A stretch of DNA of 64,000 nucleotides from Aselliscus stoliczkanus (lineage: Eukaryota > Chordata > Mammalia > Chiroptera > Hipposideridae), in NCBI GenBank assembly GCA_033961575.1, contig CM066730.1:159429523-159493522 (forward strand). The letters are read 5' to 3'. The notes below the pieces were generated by a model. It was given only the letters and a program-made list of their open reading frames with translations, did no database searches and was not told the origin of the DNA. Positions 10,291 to 21,621 of this stretch are shown piece after piece. The position numbers were made by a program, and so were the translations under genes. Each line of letters opens with the position of its first letter. Position 1 is the first letter of the stretch.

Positions 10291-11485
10291 GCAGACACTT
10301 AAAGAGTATGGTATCTCTAGGCAATGGCATTATAGTCTAGCCATAGCCTTTTTCCAAAAGTATCTAGAATCTCTTAATTCCCACCACAGTTTTCCAGCGG
10401 TGTTTTCCTTCTTATTGTTCTTCCTCACTTTTTGCCCTCACCAATTTTTCTGATCTTTGTCACTATCTTTCCAAATAAGGGGCCAACTTACGGAGATAGG
10501 AAAGGGAGAGTTTGCAGTAGCTCCAAGGTGGGGGGCCTGAAAACTGGGCAGAATGTGTGGCACTGCAGGCATCATCTGGGAAGGTGATCTAAATCCTACA
10601 ATAAGAGGGAACTACCGGTCATAACCAGGGAGGCAGTGCTGAATGTGAAATCTGCCTTTGGTGCAATCGTGAGACCAGGGGAAATGAGTAATAAGATCAG
10701 AAGGATCTGAAGCAAGAGAGGGTCTGGACTGCGATGTGGGTCAGGGCAAGCAGCTCAGAACTGACACCATGAATCAGGCAGAAATGGTACAGCCCCCTGG
10801 TATGTGGAGCCAGCCATGCAGGACAGGGCAAGTTCTGACAGCTCAGGCAACAGTGCAGAAACGGACAGCACCATCTCCTCACTGAGTATTTACAGTACTT
10901 CTTTCTCTTCTCTCTCCCTCCTTATTACTACTACCCTCTTTTGATCCCAATTTCCACTCAGGATTCCCTTTTATTAGGCTTTTTTTACTGAAGTCTTAGC
11001 TACCAGAGCCGGGAAAAATGTGTTCTTTTGCCTTAATATCCCCCTCTAAAACTATAAACAGTCCATTTTACCTCATAAGCCATCAGCTAGCCAGCCTATT
11101 TTTACTTCCTGACCATTTGCAAACAGAGCATGGATGGATCCAGAGGTAGTAAAGTGGATCTCAAACTCACCTAATGTTTGAATCAGATAAAGGCCTTTTA
11201 GCTTGGCTTAAACCAAAATTTATTTTTAGAAAGGATTGTGGAGAATTTTTGGCAAATCCCCTATCTTGAACTATATTACAAATCAAGCCTATAAAGAAGG
11301 TGACATTGGGATGATATACCTAACTTGAACCGCTAAGATTGACAAATCTGTTAAGTGCTAGCGAATCAGGGGTGCTGTTTAAGCAATCTTCTCAACCTGT
11401 TTTCTGAGCGTCTGCTTGTGTGCAAATACTATGTTGTATTTGTGCTTTGGAAGAGACAGGACAATGAAAGAGGTGATGTAAGTCT
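10291..11485. other. Largely unassigned sequence
   Basis: Possible L2 continuation near 10490-10720 (GGGCCTGAAAACTGGG, CAGAAGGATCTGAAGCAAGAGAGGG) but too diverged to delimit. No coding exon or regulatory motif that I can support. Confidence 0.35.
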
Positions 11486-11489
11486 GGGG

Positions 11490-11680
11490 ATTATTCTCAG
11501 TTGAACAAGGATTCAGATCTCAGCTCTACCAGTTACTTGCTGTGTGACCTGGACAAGTTATTTGACTTTGTTTCTTTATCTGTACTATTACTCACTACTT
11601 CACATAGTTGTGAAGATTAAATGAAATCACAAGTGTAAAGTAGTAATCCAGTAAATTTTCAAAGTATTAAACATGTGGTA
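11490..11680 (+). mobile_element. MIR SINE
   Basis: GATTCAGATCTCAGCTCTACCAGTTACTTGCTGTGTGACCTGGACAAG and GTGAAGATTAAATGAAATCAC are MIR in sense orientation. Confidence 0.88.
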
Positions 11681-11739
11681 TGATAGGAATTGAAAGAAGA
11701 GAAATATCATTATGGGCTATGATTATGAAGGAAGACTTT

Positions 11740-12780
11740 TTCCAGAGACGTGTTGAATTTTATGATGTAAAGAGAATGAATGTGGAAGGGATTTCCAGAC
11801 AGGAGAAATAATGTTAATAAAACATAGGGCCAGAATGTCAAAGAAAGTTTTCAGGGGTCAATTGATGAGATTGAGCAATCTGGCAAGATCAGAAGGTTTA
11901 AGTAGAGAAATTGTAGGAGTGGAAGGATTAGTTGAAGCCAGATTTTTAACAGGTACTGATGCTGAACTAAATAAAAAGTTAGAACTTTACCCCTTATGGT
12001 GGAAACTCTGAAGATGCTTGGTTAGGGAAGTGTGAGGTCACAAAGGTAGTTTTTTTTTGTTTTTGGTTTTTTTTTGAGGGCAGTGTCACTGGCCCTCATA
12101 TGTGGGACCGAACCGGAGCCACTGGCGTCCCAAGCCAGCGCTTAACCAACGTGCCACTCGGCCGGCCCATGAAGGTAGTATTTTAAGAAGATTCTCAGCA
12201 ACAATGTGGAGAATAAACTTTAATAGGGATAGAAAGAGAACTGTACATCCAATTAGTAGGTTATTTAAGTAGTCTAGGTGTGAGGAGATGAAGAATTGAA
12301 TGAAGGTGATGGCCACGAAAATAAAAGGAGATGGGTTCAGTAAGTATTATAAAGGAAATGTGAACAGAACTTTGTGACTGACTGGATATGGAGAACAAGG
12401 AAGATTTAAAGACATCCTTGAACATGGGTGATAAGATAAACAGAACTAGGCCAGACAGAAAGGAAAACCAATTTGGGGGAGAAGAGGAGAAGCTAAGTGC
12501 TAGATCTCTTGAGGCGATACTGGAACTTATATAAATGGACATGTCCCATGAAAGTATTTGAAAGTCGGGGGGGTTCATGTTCAAAGGAAAGAAGTAAGGG
12601 AGTCTTATATATAGAATGTGATCACTGAAGCCATATGATTAGCCTAGTTCACCTGTGGTAACAGCATAGAGATAGAAATATAGAAGCCCAAGGACTGAAG
12701 CTTGGAGACTGCCCACATTTAGGGAGGTAGGGAGAGAAATGGGATCAGTATGGTAGAAAATAAGGACACCAGAGAAGCAA
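11740..12780 (+). mobile_element. L2 LINE remnant, split by a SINE
   Basis: Diverged L2-like text (GGATTTCCAGACAGGAG, GAAGTGTGAGGTCAC, then AGTCTAGGTGTGAGGAGATG, GAAGCTTGGAGACTGCCC) runs either side of the type A SINE at 12051-12168. Short open frames are chance. Exact ends cannot be placed by eye. Confidence 0.55.
12051..12168 (-). mobile_element. Type A SINE, antisense
   Basis: A T-rich lead precedes GAGGGCAGTGTCACTGGCCC; the end is GCCACTCGGCCGGCCC. AAGGTAGT flanks both sides (12043-12050 and 12172-12179). Two A-for-G changes in the body distinguish this copy. Confidence 0.93.
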
Positions 12781-13295
12781 AAGAATCATCTAACTTATTC
12801 ATCCAACAAATGCATTCTCTTGCATTTGTGTACCTGATTAGACATTCTGTTAGCCATGAGGGTGTAGTATCTCAGAAGTCAAGAGAAGAGAGGGTTTCAA
12901 GCTGGAGGCATTGGTCAGCAGTATGAAATTGTACATAAAAAATGGGAAATGTCCACTATATTTAGTAAATGGGGTCATTAGTTTTCTAAATTGTTTATTA
13001 AATAAGCAGGGGATGGCCATGGGATGAAAGAGGATTGTGGCATGAGATGCTGATAAGAAATGGAGCAGCATGGAGATTATCCCTTGTATGTTTAGCAGTA
13101 AAAGAAAGGAGAGGAATCAGAAAGTGATTGAAGAAGGCAGAAGAGTCAAGCAAAAGATTTATCATCTTCCCTGTCTGCTTCACTATTTTAGTTGTCCTAA
13201 GATGTCGTTCTCATTCATTAATATCCTGAAGAATAGTTTAGCAATTCATTTCTTAAACTTACTGCTCTGATAATTATCTGTGCATCTCCTTCAAC
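12781..13295. other. Unassigned sequence
   Basis: AT-rich intron-like DNA, perhaps containing eroded L2 (TTATTCATCCAACAAATGC). No gene feature is visible. Confidence 0.35.
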
Positions 13296-13299
13296 AATA

Positions 13300-13490
13300 A
13301 TAGTATAGCTACCATTTGTTGAGCGCTAAGCACTTTCTATACATTCTAATCATTATCTCATTTAATCTTCACAATGCTGGATTACAACCACACAACCTCT
13401 TGAAAGCATGGAGAGGCTAAGTAAATTGCCTAAGATCACATAATGAGAGATGGGATTTGGACCCAGCCCTGACTCTAAAGCTCTTCTAAA
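13300..13490 (-). mobile_element. MIR SINE, antisense
   Basis: ACCATTTGTTGAGCGCTAAGCACTTTC, TCATTTAATCTTCACAATG, TTGCCTAAGATCACATAATGAG and GATTTGGACCCAGCCCTGACTC match antisense MIR order. Confidence 0.85.
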
Positions 13491-14330
13491 GGACCCCGCT
13501 GCAAGGAGGGCAGGACCAGCTTCATGGGCGTGCGACCTGTGCAGTCTCCCAGGGCCCTGCGTGTTTTGAAGGGCCATATGCTCGGTTTAATGTTCTGTTG
13601 TTGCTCTCTTGACCTTCTGAATAATTTTTTAACAAGGGCCCTGCATTTTCATTCCACACTAGGTCCCCCAAATTATGGAACCAGTTCTGCCTGAGGATAT
13701 CAAAACTACTTCCTAAAGCTGGGGAGCATTTTGTGCTGTATCCTTTGTTTAGGTAGTACAGCGTAATAAATGCCCTTGCTGTGTCGCGGTGCACAATTAC
13801 ATTTTCCTGTTGTCCTCTTATTTTGGACTCCTGGTATAAAAGGCAAAAGGGGAATATTTTGAAGTTCAAGGTGATAGCCAGTATGAAGAGAAGACAGAAT
13901 AACGGGGCAAGGCATTATTTACCCAGAATGACTTCTAGAAACTCTTCCATCATATCTTCAGAGTATTATTGGATAGAGTTACAGTCCTGATCCTGTTGTT
14001 ACTCCCAATTTAAAAAAGAAATGAATTCATTTCTATTCCTTTTGTAGTCAGATATTCCTATTTGCTTGTAGGAAGCTATGGAGACCATTTTTCAACCTAC
14101 CGAAACAGAAATTTGGGTTGAACAGGTATAATACAATTTGTCTACACTGCTCTGATGCCTTTTTAGCCAGGCTAATGCCACCCCTTCACCCCAGACCAGG
14201 ACTACCCTGCAGCTTTGAACTGTGTGGCCCTCTTTACCACCTTTGTTGTGAATGCTCATGTTCCGTGCTTGCCTTTGTTGCCTGCTCTAGTCCTTCATCT
14301 ACCCATATGAATCATGCAAACCAGAAAACT
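13491..14330. other. Unassigned sequence
   Basis: Two related phrases, CCAGGGCCCTGCGTG and AAGGGCCCTGCATTTTC, sit about 90 bases apart and may be part of an unrecognised old DNA transposon. The remainder is unremarkable. Confidence 0.3.
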
Positions 14331-14339
14331 TTAATTTTT

Positions 14340-14441
14340 TTTTTTTTTTGAGGGCAGTGTCACTGGCCCTCACATGTGGGATCCGAACCGGGGCCGCTGG
14401 CATCCCCAGCCAGCTATTAACCACTGCGCCACTCGGGGTGG
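14340..14441 (-). mobile_element. Type A SINE, antisense, damaged 5' end
   Basis: Poly(T), GAGGGCAGTGTCACTGGCCCTC and CGGGGCCGCTGGCATCC are present. The start of the element reads CACTCGGGGTGG instead of CACTCGGCCGGCC. Flanking TTAATTTTT at 14331-14339 and 14442-14450 is the probable duplication. Confidence 0.9.
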
Positions 14442-14459
14442 TTAATTTTTTATATTGTC

Positions 14460-15025
14460 TCTCATTTTTGGCTTTATAGTCACCACTTGTAACTGACAAC
14501 AAATTAAATTTTTCTGGCTTTCATAGTTATTATCTCTCAAAAACAGCTTTTATTCAGCCTCTGCTCCTCCCACTCCTGGTAATGACCAAGTTCTGATACC
14601 ACTTGATCCTAGCTGACCACTTGACCATGTCCTAACACCAGCCAGCCTGGATTCCTTTGTGGAGGATATCAGACAAGACTGAGATTATGTTGCTTCCTCC
14701 TATGGTATCCCCATTCAGAATGCTTATTCTCACTTTTCTACTCCCAGTATGGACCAGGTGAGCCTAAGAATACATGAGATTAAAAATATGAAGAGATTTC
14801 GAGTATAACCTGTGGTACATCACGAAACACAGTTTAGATGGCCAGGTATTCTCCATGGTCTCCTATTTGTGCTGGTGGCATAGTCTCCACAGGCACTGTA
14901 GTAGGTATCTGTTGCCGCATAACACATTATCCCCAAATGTAGCAGCTTAAAACAAACTTCTCTTTTAGGATTCAATTCAAGCATTACATCTCAGAAGCAT
15001 TTCCCAACTTGCTTTTAATGAACTA
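14460..15025. other. Mostly unassigned; short LTR-internal-like scrap
   Basis: TATCTGTTGCCGCATAACACATTATCCCCAAATGTAGCAGCTTAAAAC (about 14907-14955) resembles an old MaLR internal fragment. Nothing else is recognised. Confidence 0.35.
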
Positions 15026-15138
15026 GCATCCTTCCACTCTGATCTTCCTTTGTACTTGAACATCTTTTTCATATCCATAGCTTCAATTCCTAAAACCATT
15101 CCTTGAACATAGTAGATGCTCAATAAATGGTTGTTGAA
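15026..15138 (+). mobile_element. L2 3' end
   Basis: CCTTGAACATAGTAGATGCTCAATAAATGGTTGTTGAAT is the typical L2 terminus in sense orientation. Confidence 0.7.
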
Positions 15139-15325
15139 TATCCTTAAAGATAGCTTATACCTTTATATACTTTATACTCTATTGTTTAGAAAACGTATGT
15201 ATATTGCAAAGTATCTAGCCTTGTGCCTTATCACAAATATACCCCTCTTCATCTCCCTACATAGAGGCTTACGTGTCATTGCTGTTGAAGATGTAAAGAA
15301 ACCACTGTATATGTCAAAGACTTCT

Positions 15326-15433
15326 TTTTTTTTTTTTTTGAGGGCAGTGTCACTGGCCCTCATATGTGGGACCCGAACCGGGGCCGCTGGCTTCCCAAGC
15401 CAGCGCTTAACCACCGCTCCACTGGGCCAGCCG
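15326..15433 (-). mobile_element. Type A SINE, antisense
   Basis: Near-consensus copy with poly(T) and GAGGGCAGTGTCACTGGCCC. GTCAAAGACTTCT is duplicated exactly at 15313-15325 and 15434-15446, so the insertion is fairly recent. Confidence 0.96.
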
Positions 15434-15599
15434 GTCAAAGACTTCTTGACATGCCAACTCACCTACTCCAGGGAGGGCTCCTTGAAATTCTTTCTGTCTG
15501 TAAGTCTCTGCTCCACCCATACTGTGAAACCAATTCTGCCCCTTGTAAAAAATCATATAATGGGCCCCTAGCCCAAAGATTCTTGCTTGGTTCAATAAC

Positions 15600-15735
15600 A
15601 GAGCCAACATTTGTTCACTATTTAAATATTTGACTATAAGCTTTATGAAGGGAGGATATGGGTGTGACTTATACACTGCCATAATCTCCAAACAAAGCAC
15701 TATTAGATGCTTAAGTATTTGGTGAATGAATTCAT
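15600..15735 (+). mobile_element. L2 3' fragment
   Basis: TATAAGCTTTATGAAGGGAGG with ATTAGATGCTTAAGTATTTGGTGAATGAATTC follows the L2 3' end. Confidence 0.6.
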
Positions 15736-17150
15736 GACATTCCATTCTTGATACTCATGTCCCATTCCTGTTAATCCAGGTTCTGAGCCCTGATCACCCA
15801 GAATCTTAAGCCTGAGTTCATTGTTTCGTGTGGCCCAAACTTTTTATCTTGGTCCTTGACTCTTCTCTTCCAGGTCCTTCTCGTAGCTCCTCTTTGGGGA
15901 TTTGACCCCTTGCCTACTCAGAACTAAGGTACCTTTTCCTCTCTTGATCTCCCTAACTAATAAAGCCAGATGCCAGGAGAATATTCTTTTCTCTACCAAT
16001 AGCCAGAAACATCTAGCCTACATATTACATGTGTCTTAAAATATTTGAACTGAAGAGAATTACATTCACATTTTAAAAGAAACAGGACAGGCCCCTTAAG
16101 ATATGTGTTTTGGCCAAAAACCAAGTCCTAAAATTTCGTGAGTCTGTTAAACTGATTAGCTTGTAAGCTTCAGCAATTCAATGCAAATTAATTTTTATAC
16201 CAACCAACAAATCAAAGGAAGGGAGAGAATTAAGTGAGTGTGTAAAATATGGTTGCCAGGGAAACTTTTCCTGACAGAAGAGAGATCCTCACAGGAATTT
16301 ACACAGGCCCAAGAACACAGTGTAACCCAGATCTTGCTCTGGTCTCTTTCCAATGGGGGAAGAAAATGATGTAGAAACTATGGATACAGATAAAGGTGGC
16401 TTCAGACTTATCTAGAGAATTAGGGAATACTCCCTCAGGAAGTAGGACTGAGCAGTGGAGTTCTCCAGGGCAAATATGAGTATTGTAAGGAACCCATTCC
16501 TTCTGAGGAGACATCTGGGAATACGGCGCTTTTCTGAATCCACCTCTGCGAGAATATTCATTTATTCAACAAAGATTTATTCAGCACTTTCTAACTGGCC
16601 CATTGCCCAGAAGGAAAGGTGATTATAAGAGACCGATAACAGTTTGAAAGTACTGTATTACACTGAGTAGCTGTTCTTTACATTTTGTCTAAATTGATTT
16701 TTTAAGTAGAGGGTGATATGGACTTAAATATTTAATGCTTTTTTAAAAAATAAATTCTCTTTCTGTTAGAAAAAGAATAAATGCAAGTGTATCTTCTGCC
16801 ATATTTCAATTCTTAGGTCATTACTCCTGAGAAAAACCTAATTCATTGATCTATAGAGCCACACCCCAAGGTGGAGGTTCATCTAGTGACAGTGTCATCC
16901 AAATTGTAGGTACCAATAAAAGACAAATCCATCTCCTTGATGGCTAAAATCCTAAGAGACCCTCCCTTCATATTTTAACTATAAATGATGGATCGTTTGA
17001 AGTCTAAAATCTTGGCTGTAAAATGCATTTGGATTGAAATATCTAACACTGTCCCATAATGGAGACCTACCGTTCAGTGTCTCCTTCTATACGCCGATGT
17101 CCTGGGGTTTCGCACTGTGCACTGTGCCTTTCGTGGGCCTGCAGAGAGGC
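15736..17150. other. Long repeat-poor intron-like segment
   Basis: Apart from an L2-like scrap at 16555-16640 (TTCATTTATTCAACAAAGATTTATTCAGC), no repeat is recognised. It includes an X-box-like half-palindrome GTTGCCAGGGAAAC at 16252-16265 and AT-rich homeodomain-like sites (GCAAATTAATTTTTATACC). No exon is convincing. Confidence 0.4.
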
Positions 17151-17159
17151 AGCAGCGGT

Positions 17160-17390
17160 AGTGGTTACGAGCATGGACACTAGAGCCAGACTGTTTGTGT
17201 TCCAGCCCTTACAGCCATTAACTGTGACCTTCACAGTCTTCTTCAAGTCCTTGCCCTCTCTGCACACCAGTCGTCTGGTACACAAGGGGGATAATAATAG
17301 TAACCCCCCCACCCCCAAAGAATTACAGAATTCAACAGGTTAACACATGCGAGGTGCATAGTAAGCACTATGTACATTTACCTTTTATTA
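17160..17390 (+). mobile_element. MIR SINE
   Basis: GTGGTTACGAGCATGGACACTAGAGCCAGACTG, GGGGATAATAATAGTAACC and GCATAGTAAGCACTATG trace MIR in sense orientation. A C-rich replacement lies in the middle. Confidence 0.82.
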
Positions 17391-17935
17391 TTTCCTGGGA
17401 CCTTCTAGATGGTAGGGTTCATTCCATTTGAAGGGGACTGTTGAGATGTATAGAGGTATAATAACTTCCCTAAACTTATACACTAAGTTTGGACTCAGAT
17501 TACTTTCATCCTTATTTTAGCACTGGAGTTTTCCATTCTACTTAGTAAGAGACAGAGAACACAAGAATTAGAGTGATAGAGAGGAACTTGACTTTTGAAG
17601 CATTTTGGAATAGGGGCTACTCACAAAAGATGGCGACACTAAGGCATATGAAAGTAAAATTGCTTTCTCAAAAGCAAAATGAGTGCAAGAAATGGTTGGG
17701 AATAATATAAGATAGGGGATGTCATACTGGGTCAGGCCAGTAGTATATCTAGCCCAACATTTTGTGTCTGATCATGATAACAAGGGACAGTTGGAGGGGA
17801 GTATTGTAGCTGCCATCTATGACAAAGTCTTGTAATTGTAGGGATGGACCTGCCCATCCCTGTCTTTTAGTTTCCTGCTATCTTATTCATGCAAGTATTT
17901 AAGCTTTACTTCTATTTTTGGTCTTTAAAATCTGT
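17391..17935. other. Unassigned sequence
   Basis: No repeat, exon or motif that I can support. Confidence 0.4.
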
Positions 17936-18535
17936 TCATTTATTCAAGAAACATTTTTAAAGCTTCTGTACCCCTATACTAGTACCTAGGGGTGCAAAGA
18001 GGAGTAGAACCCAACTCTAGCACCCCAGAAGTTAATAAAGGAAGATAGACATGGAAACATTGATTATGCTATTGTACTTAGTGCCATAATAAAAGTATGG
18101 ACAGGTGTTTTGAAAGCTTAGAGGAGGAATAACTTAATTACACTTAGAAATGTCACCTTCTGGAGAAAGTGACATTTAAGATGACAATTGAAGGATAAGG
18201 AGGAGTTCCCCAGACAGACAGTGCACCTCAGACAGAAGGAGGAATGTGTGCAAAGGTGAGGTGTGAGGTGTGTGTGCACGTGCACATATAGCACTTGTAG
18301 GGAATTCCAAGTAACCTGACATGACTGGAGCATAACATAAGAGTAGGGTAGGGGTAGAAACAAGGCCAGGATCAAATAGAAAAGGCTTGGTTTGCCAAGC
18401 TAAGAATTTGGACTTTATGTTGAAGGCCATGGGGAGCAGTTGAAATACTTTAGGAGTAATCTGATCAAATCTGCCTTTGAGGAGGATCCAGTCAGCAATG
18501 TGGAGGCCTGTTGGACAGGAGTGAGACTAGAGACA
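17936..18535 (+). mobile_element. L2 LINE 3' remnant
   Basis: TTCATTTATTCAAGAAAC, AAGTGACATTTAAGATGACAATTGAAGGATAAGGAGG, AGCAGTTGAAATACTTTAGGAG and GATCAAATCTGCCTTTGAGGAGG follow L2 consensus order over ~600 bases in sense orientation. Confidence 0.85.
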
Positions 18536-18608
18536 GAATCATTCAGTTAGAAGGGAGCCTTTAGTTCAACTTTTCACCATCGCCACTTTATTCACTATTG
18601 AGTATGTA

Positions 18609-18989
18609 CAAGGTGTGATCAAAAGATACAGTGAATGTTTAAATAAAAAACTTATTACAGTAAAAGACACATTGACATTAATCCCCCTCAAAAGACACAT
18701 TGTCATTACTCCCCCTGTCTTTGAACACACTTATCCCAGCGTTCTTGCCACTTTCTGGAGCAGTTCTGGAAGTCCTCTTTTATGAGTGTCTTTAGTTGTG
18801 CTGTCGTGGCTGCCTTGATGTCCTGAATCGATTCAAAACGTTATCTTTCATGGTCATTTTGACTTTGGGGAGGAGCCAGAAGCCGCACGATGCCAGATCC
18901 GGTGAATAAGATGGATGAGGACACACCATAATGTTTTTATTTGACAAAAATTGCCGTATACCAGAAGCTATGTGTGACAAGGAGCCTTT
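18609..18989 (-). mobile_element. Mariner copy 1, 3' part
   Basis: After a TA the mariner terminal repeat reads CAAGGTGTGATCAAAAGATAC. Antisense frames encode the C-terminal third of a DD34D mariner transposase, including the PHPSYSPDLA motif with the third catalytic Asp and FWLLPKVK. The rest is missing: at about 18985 it joins the outer end of copy 2, which lies in the opposite orientation. A 43-base local repeat of the ACACATTGACATTAATCCCCCTC stretch is also seen. It is a dead copy. Confidence 0.88.
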
Positions 18990-19179
18990 CCATTGTGATC
19001 ATAAAATGTGGTGAATGCTGCTGCCGAGTGCCATCCAACCTCAAGGCAGAGGGACCTTCATATGGGAAGTGGAGCATCGAACTTTAGTAACAATGTGTGA
19101 TAAGTTTCAACCTGTTTGGTGCAGTCAGTTTGGTGTGAGCCACAGTTGAGAGAAGGTGGGTTTTAAAGTGTGCTGTAAA

Positions 19180-19697
19180 AGTAAACAAAAACTGTCTCAT
19201 AGATATAGAGGAAAAATCAGGGTTGCTAATTGGGAGGGGGATGGGGATGAGGGAGAAGGGGAAGGGATTAGACAGCAAAAATAGGCAACTGCAATATTGC
19301 CACTGGGATATGAAAGACAGTTTGGGGATTATAATTAATAATGTTGTAAATATTTTGTGGGGTGTCAGATGGTCATAGGTCTTGTTAGGGAGACCATTTC
19401 ATGGATGGAGTAAAGGTTTGATCACTGCACTGTATAATTGAAGCAGAGGTTGTATACCTACTGTAATTGAATATATATAGATAGTCACGGGATGTGGATT
19501 ATACTGTGGAAGACAGTCAGAGGAAGAGTAATAGATATATATGATATGAGGGGGGAGTGGGGTGGCGAATTGGGGGTGGGGGGTTATCACTTTGAGGGGT
19601 GAAATGTATAACTATTGCACTGTGTTGTACACCTGAAACTAATTAAAATAAAATAATAATTTAAAAAAAAGAAAACTGAATAAATAAATAAATAAAT
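19180..19697 (+). mobile_element. 5'-truncated L1 3' end inside mariner copy 2
   Basis: The segment ends ATTGCACTGTGTTGTACACCTGAAACTAATTAAAATAAAATAAT plus an A-rich (AAATA)n tail, the usual laurasiatherian L1 3' UTR. It is flanked by an exact 15-base duplication AAAGTGTGCTGTAAA at 19165-19179 and 19698-19712. G-rich polypurine tracts (GGGAGGGGGATGGGGATGAGG) are typical of L1 3' UTRs. No ORF2 remains. Confidence 0.93.
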
Positions 19698-19795
19698 AAA
19701 GTGTGCTGTAAATCATCCTCCATCATGACAATGCTCCCTGTCACACACGGCTCCTGGTATATGGCAGTTTCTGTCAAATAAAAACATTACGGTGT

Positions 19796-19911
19796 CGGGA
19801 TGGCCGAGTGTCGTGGCGGTTAAGCGCTGGCTTGGGAAGCCAGTGGCCCCGGTTCGGGTCCCACTTATGAGGGCCAGTGACACTGCCCTCAAAAAAAAAA
19901 AAAAAAAACCC
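19796..19911 (+). mobile_element. Type A SINE inside mariner copy 2
   Basis: Head GATGGCCGAGTGTCGTGGCGG with CTGGCTTGGGAAGCCAG and CACTGCCCTC, then poly(A). Flanks CATTACGGTGT (19785-19795) and CATTACAGTGT (19912-19922) give an 11-base duplication with one change. Confidence 0.94.
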
Positions 19912-20204
19912 CATTACAGTGTGTCCTCATCCACCTTATTCACCGGATCTGGCACAGTGCAACTTCTGGCTCTTCCCCAAAGTCAAAATGATTCAGGACA
20001 TCGAGGCAGCCATGACAGTGCAACTAAAGACACTCACAAAAGAGGACTTCCAGAACTGCTTCAGAAAGTGGGAAGAATGATGGGATAAGTGTGTTCAAAG
20101 CAAGGGGGAGTATTTTGAGGGGGATTAATGGCAGTGTGTCTTTTACTATAATAAATTGTTTTATGTAAACATTCACCGTATTCTTTGATCACACTTCATA
20201 TATG

Positions 20205-20300
20205 TTCATTCAACCAAGATTTATCGATGGCATGCCAGGTACTGGGCTAACTGCTGGAAATACTAAAAGCAACAACACCCCATCCATATCTTGGAGTTGC
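20205..20300 (+). mobile_element. L2 fragment
   Basis: GTTCATTCAACCAAGATTTATCGATGGC and GCCAGGTACTGGGCTAACTGCTGG match the L2 3' region. Confidence 0.6.
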
Positions 20301-20925
20301 TTGTAGTATTTTATTTATCCTAAACAAAAGCTTTATTTAGCCTTCAGCTTTCCTTGTCTATCTTACACTTCATCTCAGCCCCAGTACCAGTGTTCTGCTA
20401 TGTAAAAATGCCAGTTTGTGTTTACCTTGTCTGTAAACATAATTTTACTGTCCCCATCATAACTCCTTCTTTTTAGCCTTCATATGTCCAAAGTGCAAGT
20501 TCTAATCATTTAATGAATTCCTCTAGAGAATGAATCTGTTACACCCTTTTTTAGACTTCTATTTCAATTCTTAATTTTCTCTCTTGTTCCCCCTAAGCCT
20601 CAAGGGCTGTATGTTAGCACTCTTAGTCACACATTAAACTCTGGGCCCTACTTCCTGTCCTTCACTAGCTTACAAAGCCCTTACTTTCTTCATGCTTCTT
20701 TTCTTTCCCCAAAGATATGCATATCAGAGTTGCAGACTGCGTTATTTTCTTCACTTTTTCCATGTGGCATTAATGCCTTTCAGCCATGAGATCACAGTCC
20801 CCAAAGGAAAAACGCCTCCACACTGCAAATAAAGAAGTTGAAGATGAGATGATATTACTAACCACAATAAAATAGAAGATAAAGTAATGTTTTATTAGAA
20901 GTAGTAGTATTTATTACATAATACT
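20301..20925. other. Unassigned AT-rich sequence
   Basis: Pyrimidine-rich text may be old antisense L2 (CTTGTCTATCTTACACTTCATC), but I cannot support a family. No coding feature. Confidence 0.35.
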
Positions 20926-20929
20926 AAAT

Positions 20930-21180
20930 TGTGATTACAATTTATTGAGAACTTACATATGCTAATCGCCATGCTAAAACATTACGTGAGTTCTTATGTA
21001 ATCCTCACAGCAACTCTGTGAGGCAAGTACCCTTTACTATTCCCACTGTACAGACAAAGAAATAGGCTCAAAAGGCTGAAATGATTTGTCTAAAGTCAGG
21101 TCACTAGGAAATAATAGAGCCAGATATCAAACTCAGGCCTGTCTGATTCCAGACGTGAAGTTCACTGCTGTGCAGTGCAG
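20930..21180 (-). mobile_element. MIR SINE, antisense
   Basis: TTATTGAGAACTTACATATGC, CCTCACAGCAACTCTGTGAGGCAAGTACC and CAGATATCAAACTCAGGCCTGTCTGATTCC are antisense MIR. Confidence 0.88.
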
Positions 21181-21615
21181 GGTATATATGCAAGGTCTGA
21201 GTGTAGACACCTCTGGTCATCAAGAGTGAGCCAATTATTTTCAACCTTCCTTTAGTCATAACTGCCATCATCAAATCTAGTTTCTCCCAATTCTCTTCAT
21301 TCTTAATTCAATAGGTTGTTAATGTTTTCTTTGGATCATAAAAAGGCACAGCAAATTTCTAGTAACACCCCCCTCCCCAAGGTTTGTGATGTTTGCCATA
21401 ATTTTATAGATCTGACTTTGCATGTTAGCCCTATAGAGGTGTTCTAGTTCATTGTGGATGCTGTACTTAACAGTTTTGGGACCTACCTCCAAGTGAATAC
21501 TTTGTACCTTGGAATGTCATTGCGTATCCTAACAGGTTTGTTGTGGAGAAAGCTAAGTATCCTTTTAAAAAATGCTGTTTATGTTGTAATTTCCACACAA
21601 GATATCTACTCCTAG
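21181..21615. other. Unassigned sequence
   Basis: No recognised repeat or exon. Confidence 0.4.
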
Positions 21616-21621
21616 TGATGA

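Larger units (their letters stand above)
18990..20198 (+). mobile_element. Mariner copy 2, internally deleted, carrying an L1 and a SINE
   Basis: The left terminal repeat TTGTGATCATAAAATGTGGTGAATG lies at about 18993; the right one ends TTTGATCACACTTCA at 20198, followed by TA. Without the inserted L1 (19180-19697) and SINE (19796-19911) the element is only ~560 bases, against ~1.3 kb for full mariners. The surviving frame keeps the last transposase catalytic region (PHPPYSPDLA) and the LTKEDFQNCFRKWEE C-terminus. Small extra deletions have removed the start-codon region. It shares its basic deleted form with copy 3 near 48.3 kb. Confidence 0.88.

Noticed and set aside
19796..19880. tRNA gene call
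   Set aside because: The heads look tRNA-like, but the fold is incomplete, each copy ends in poly(A) and has target duplications. They are SINEs.
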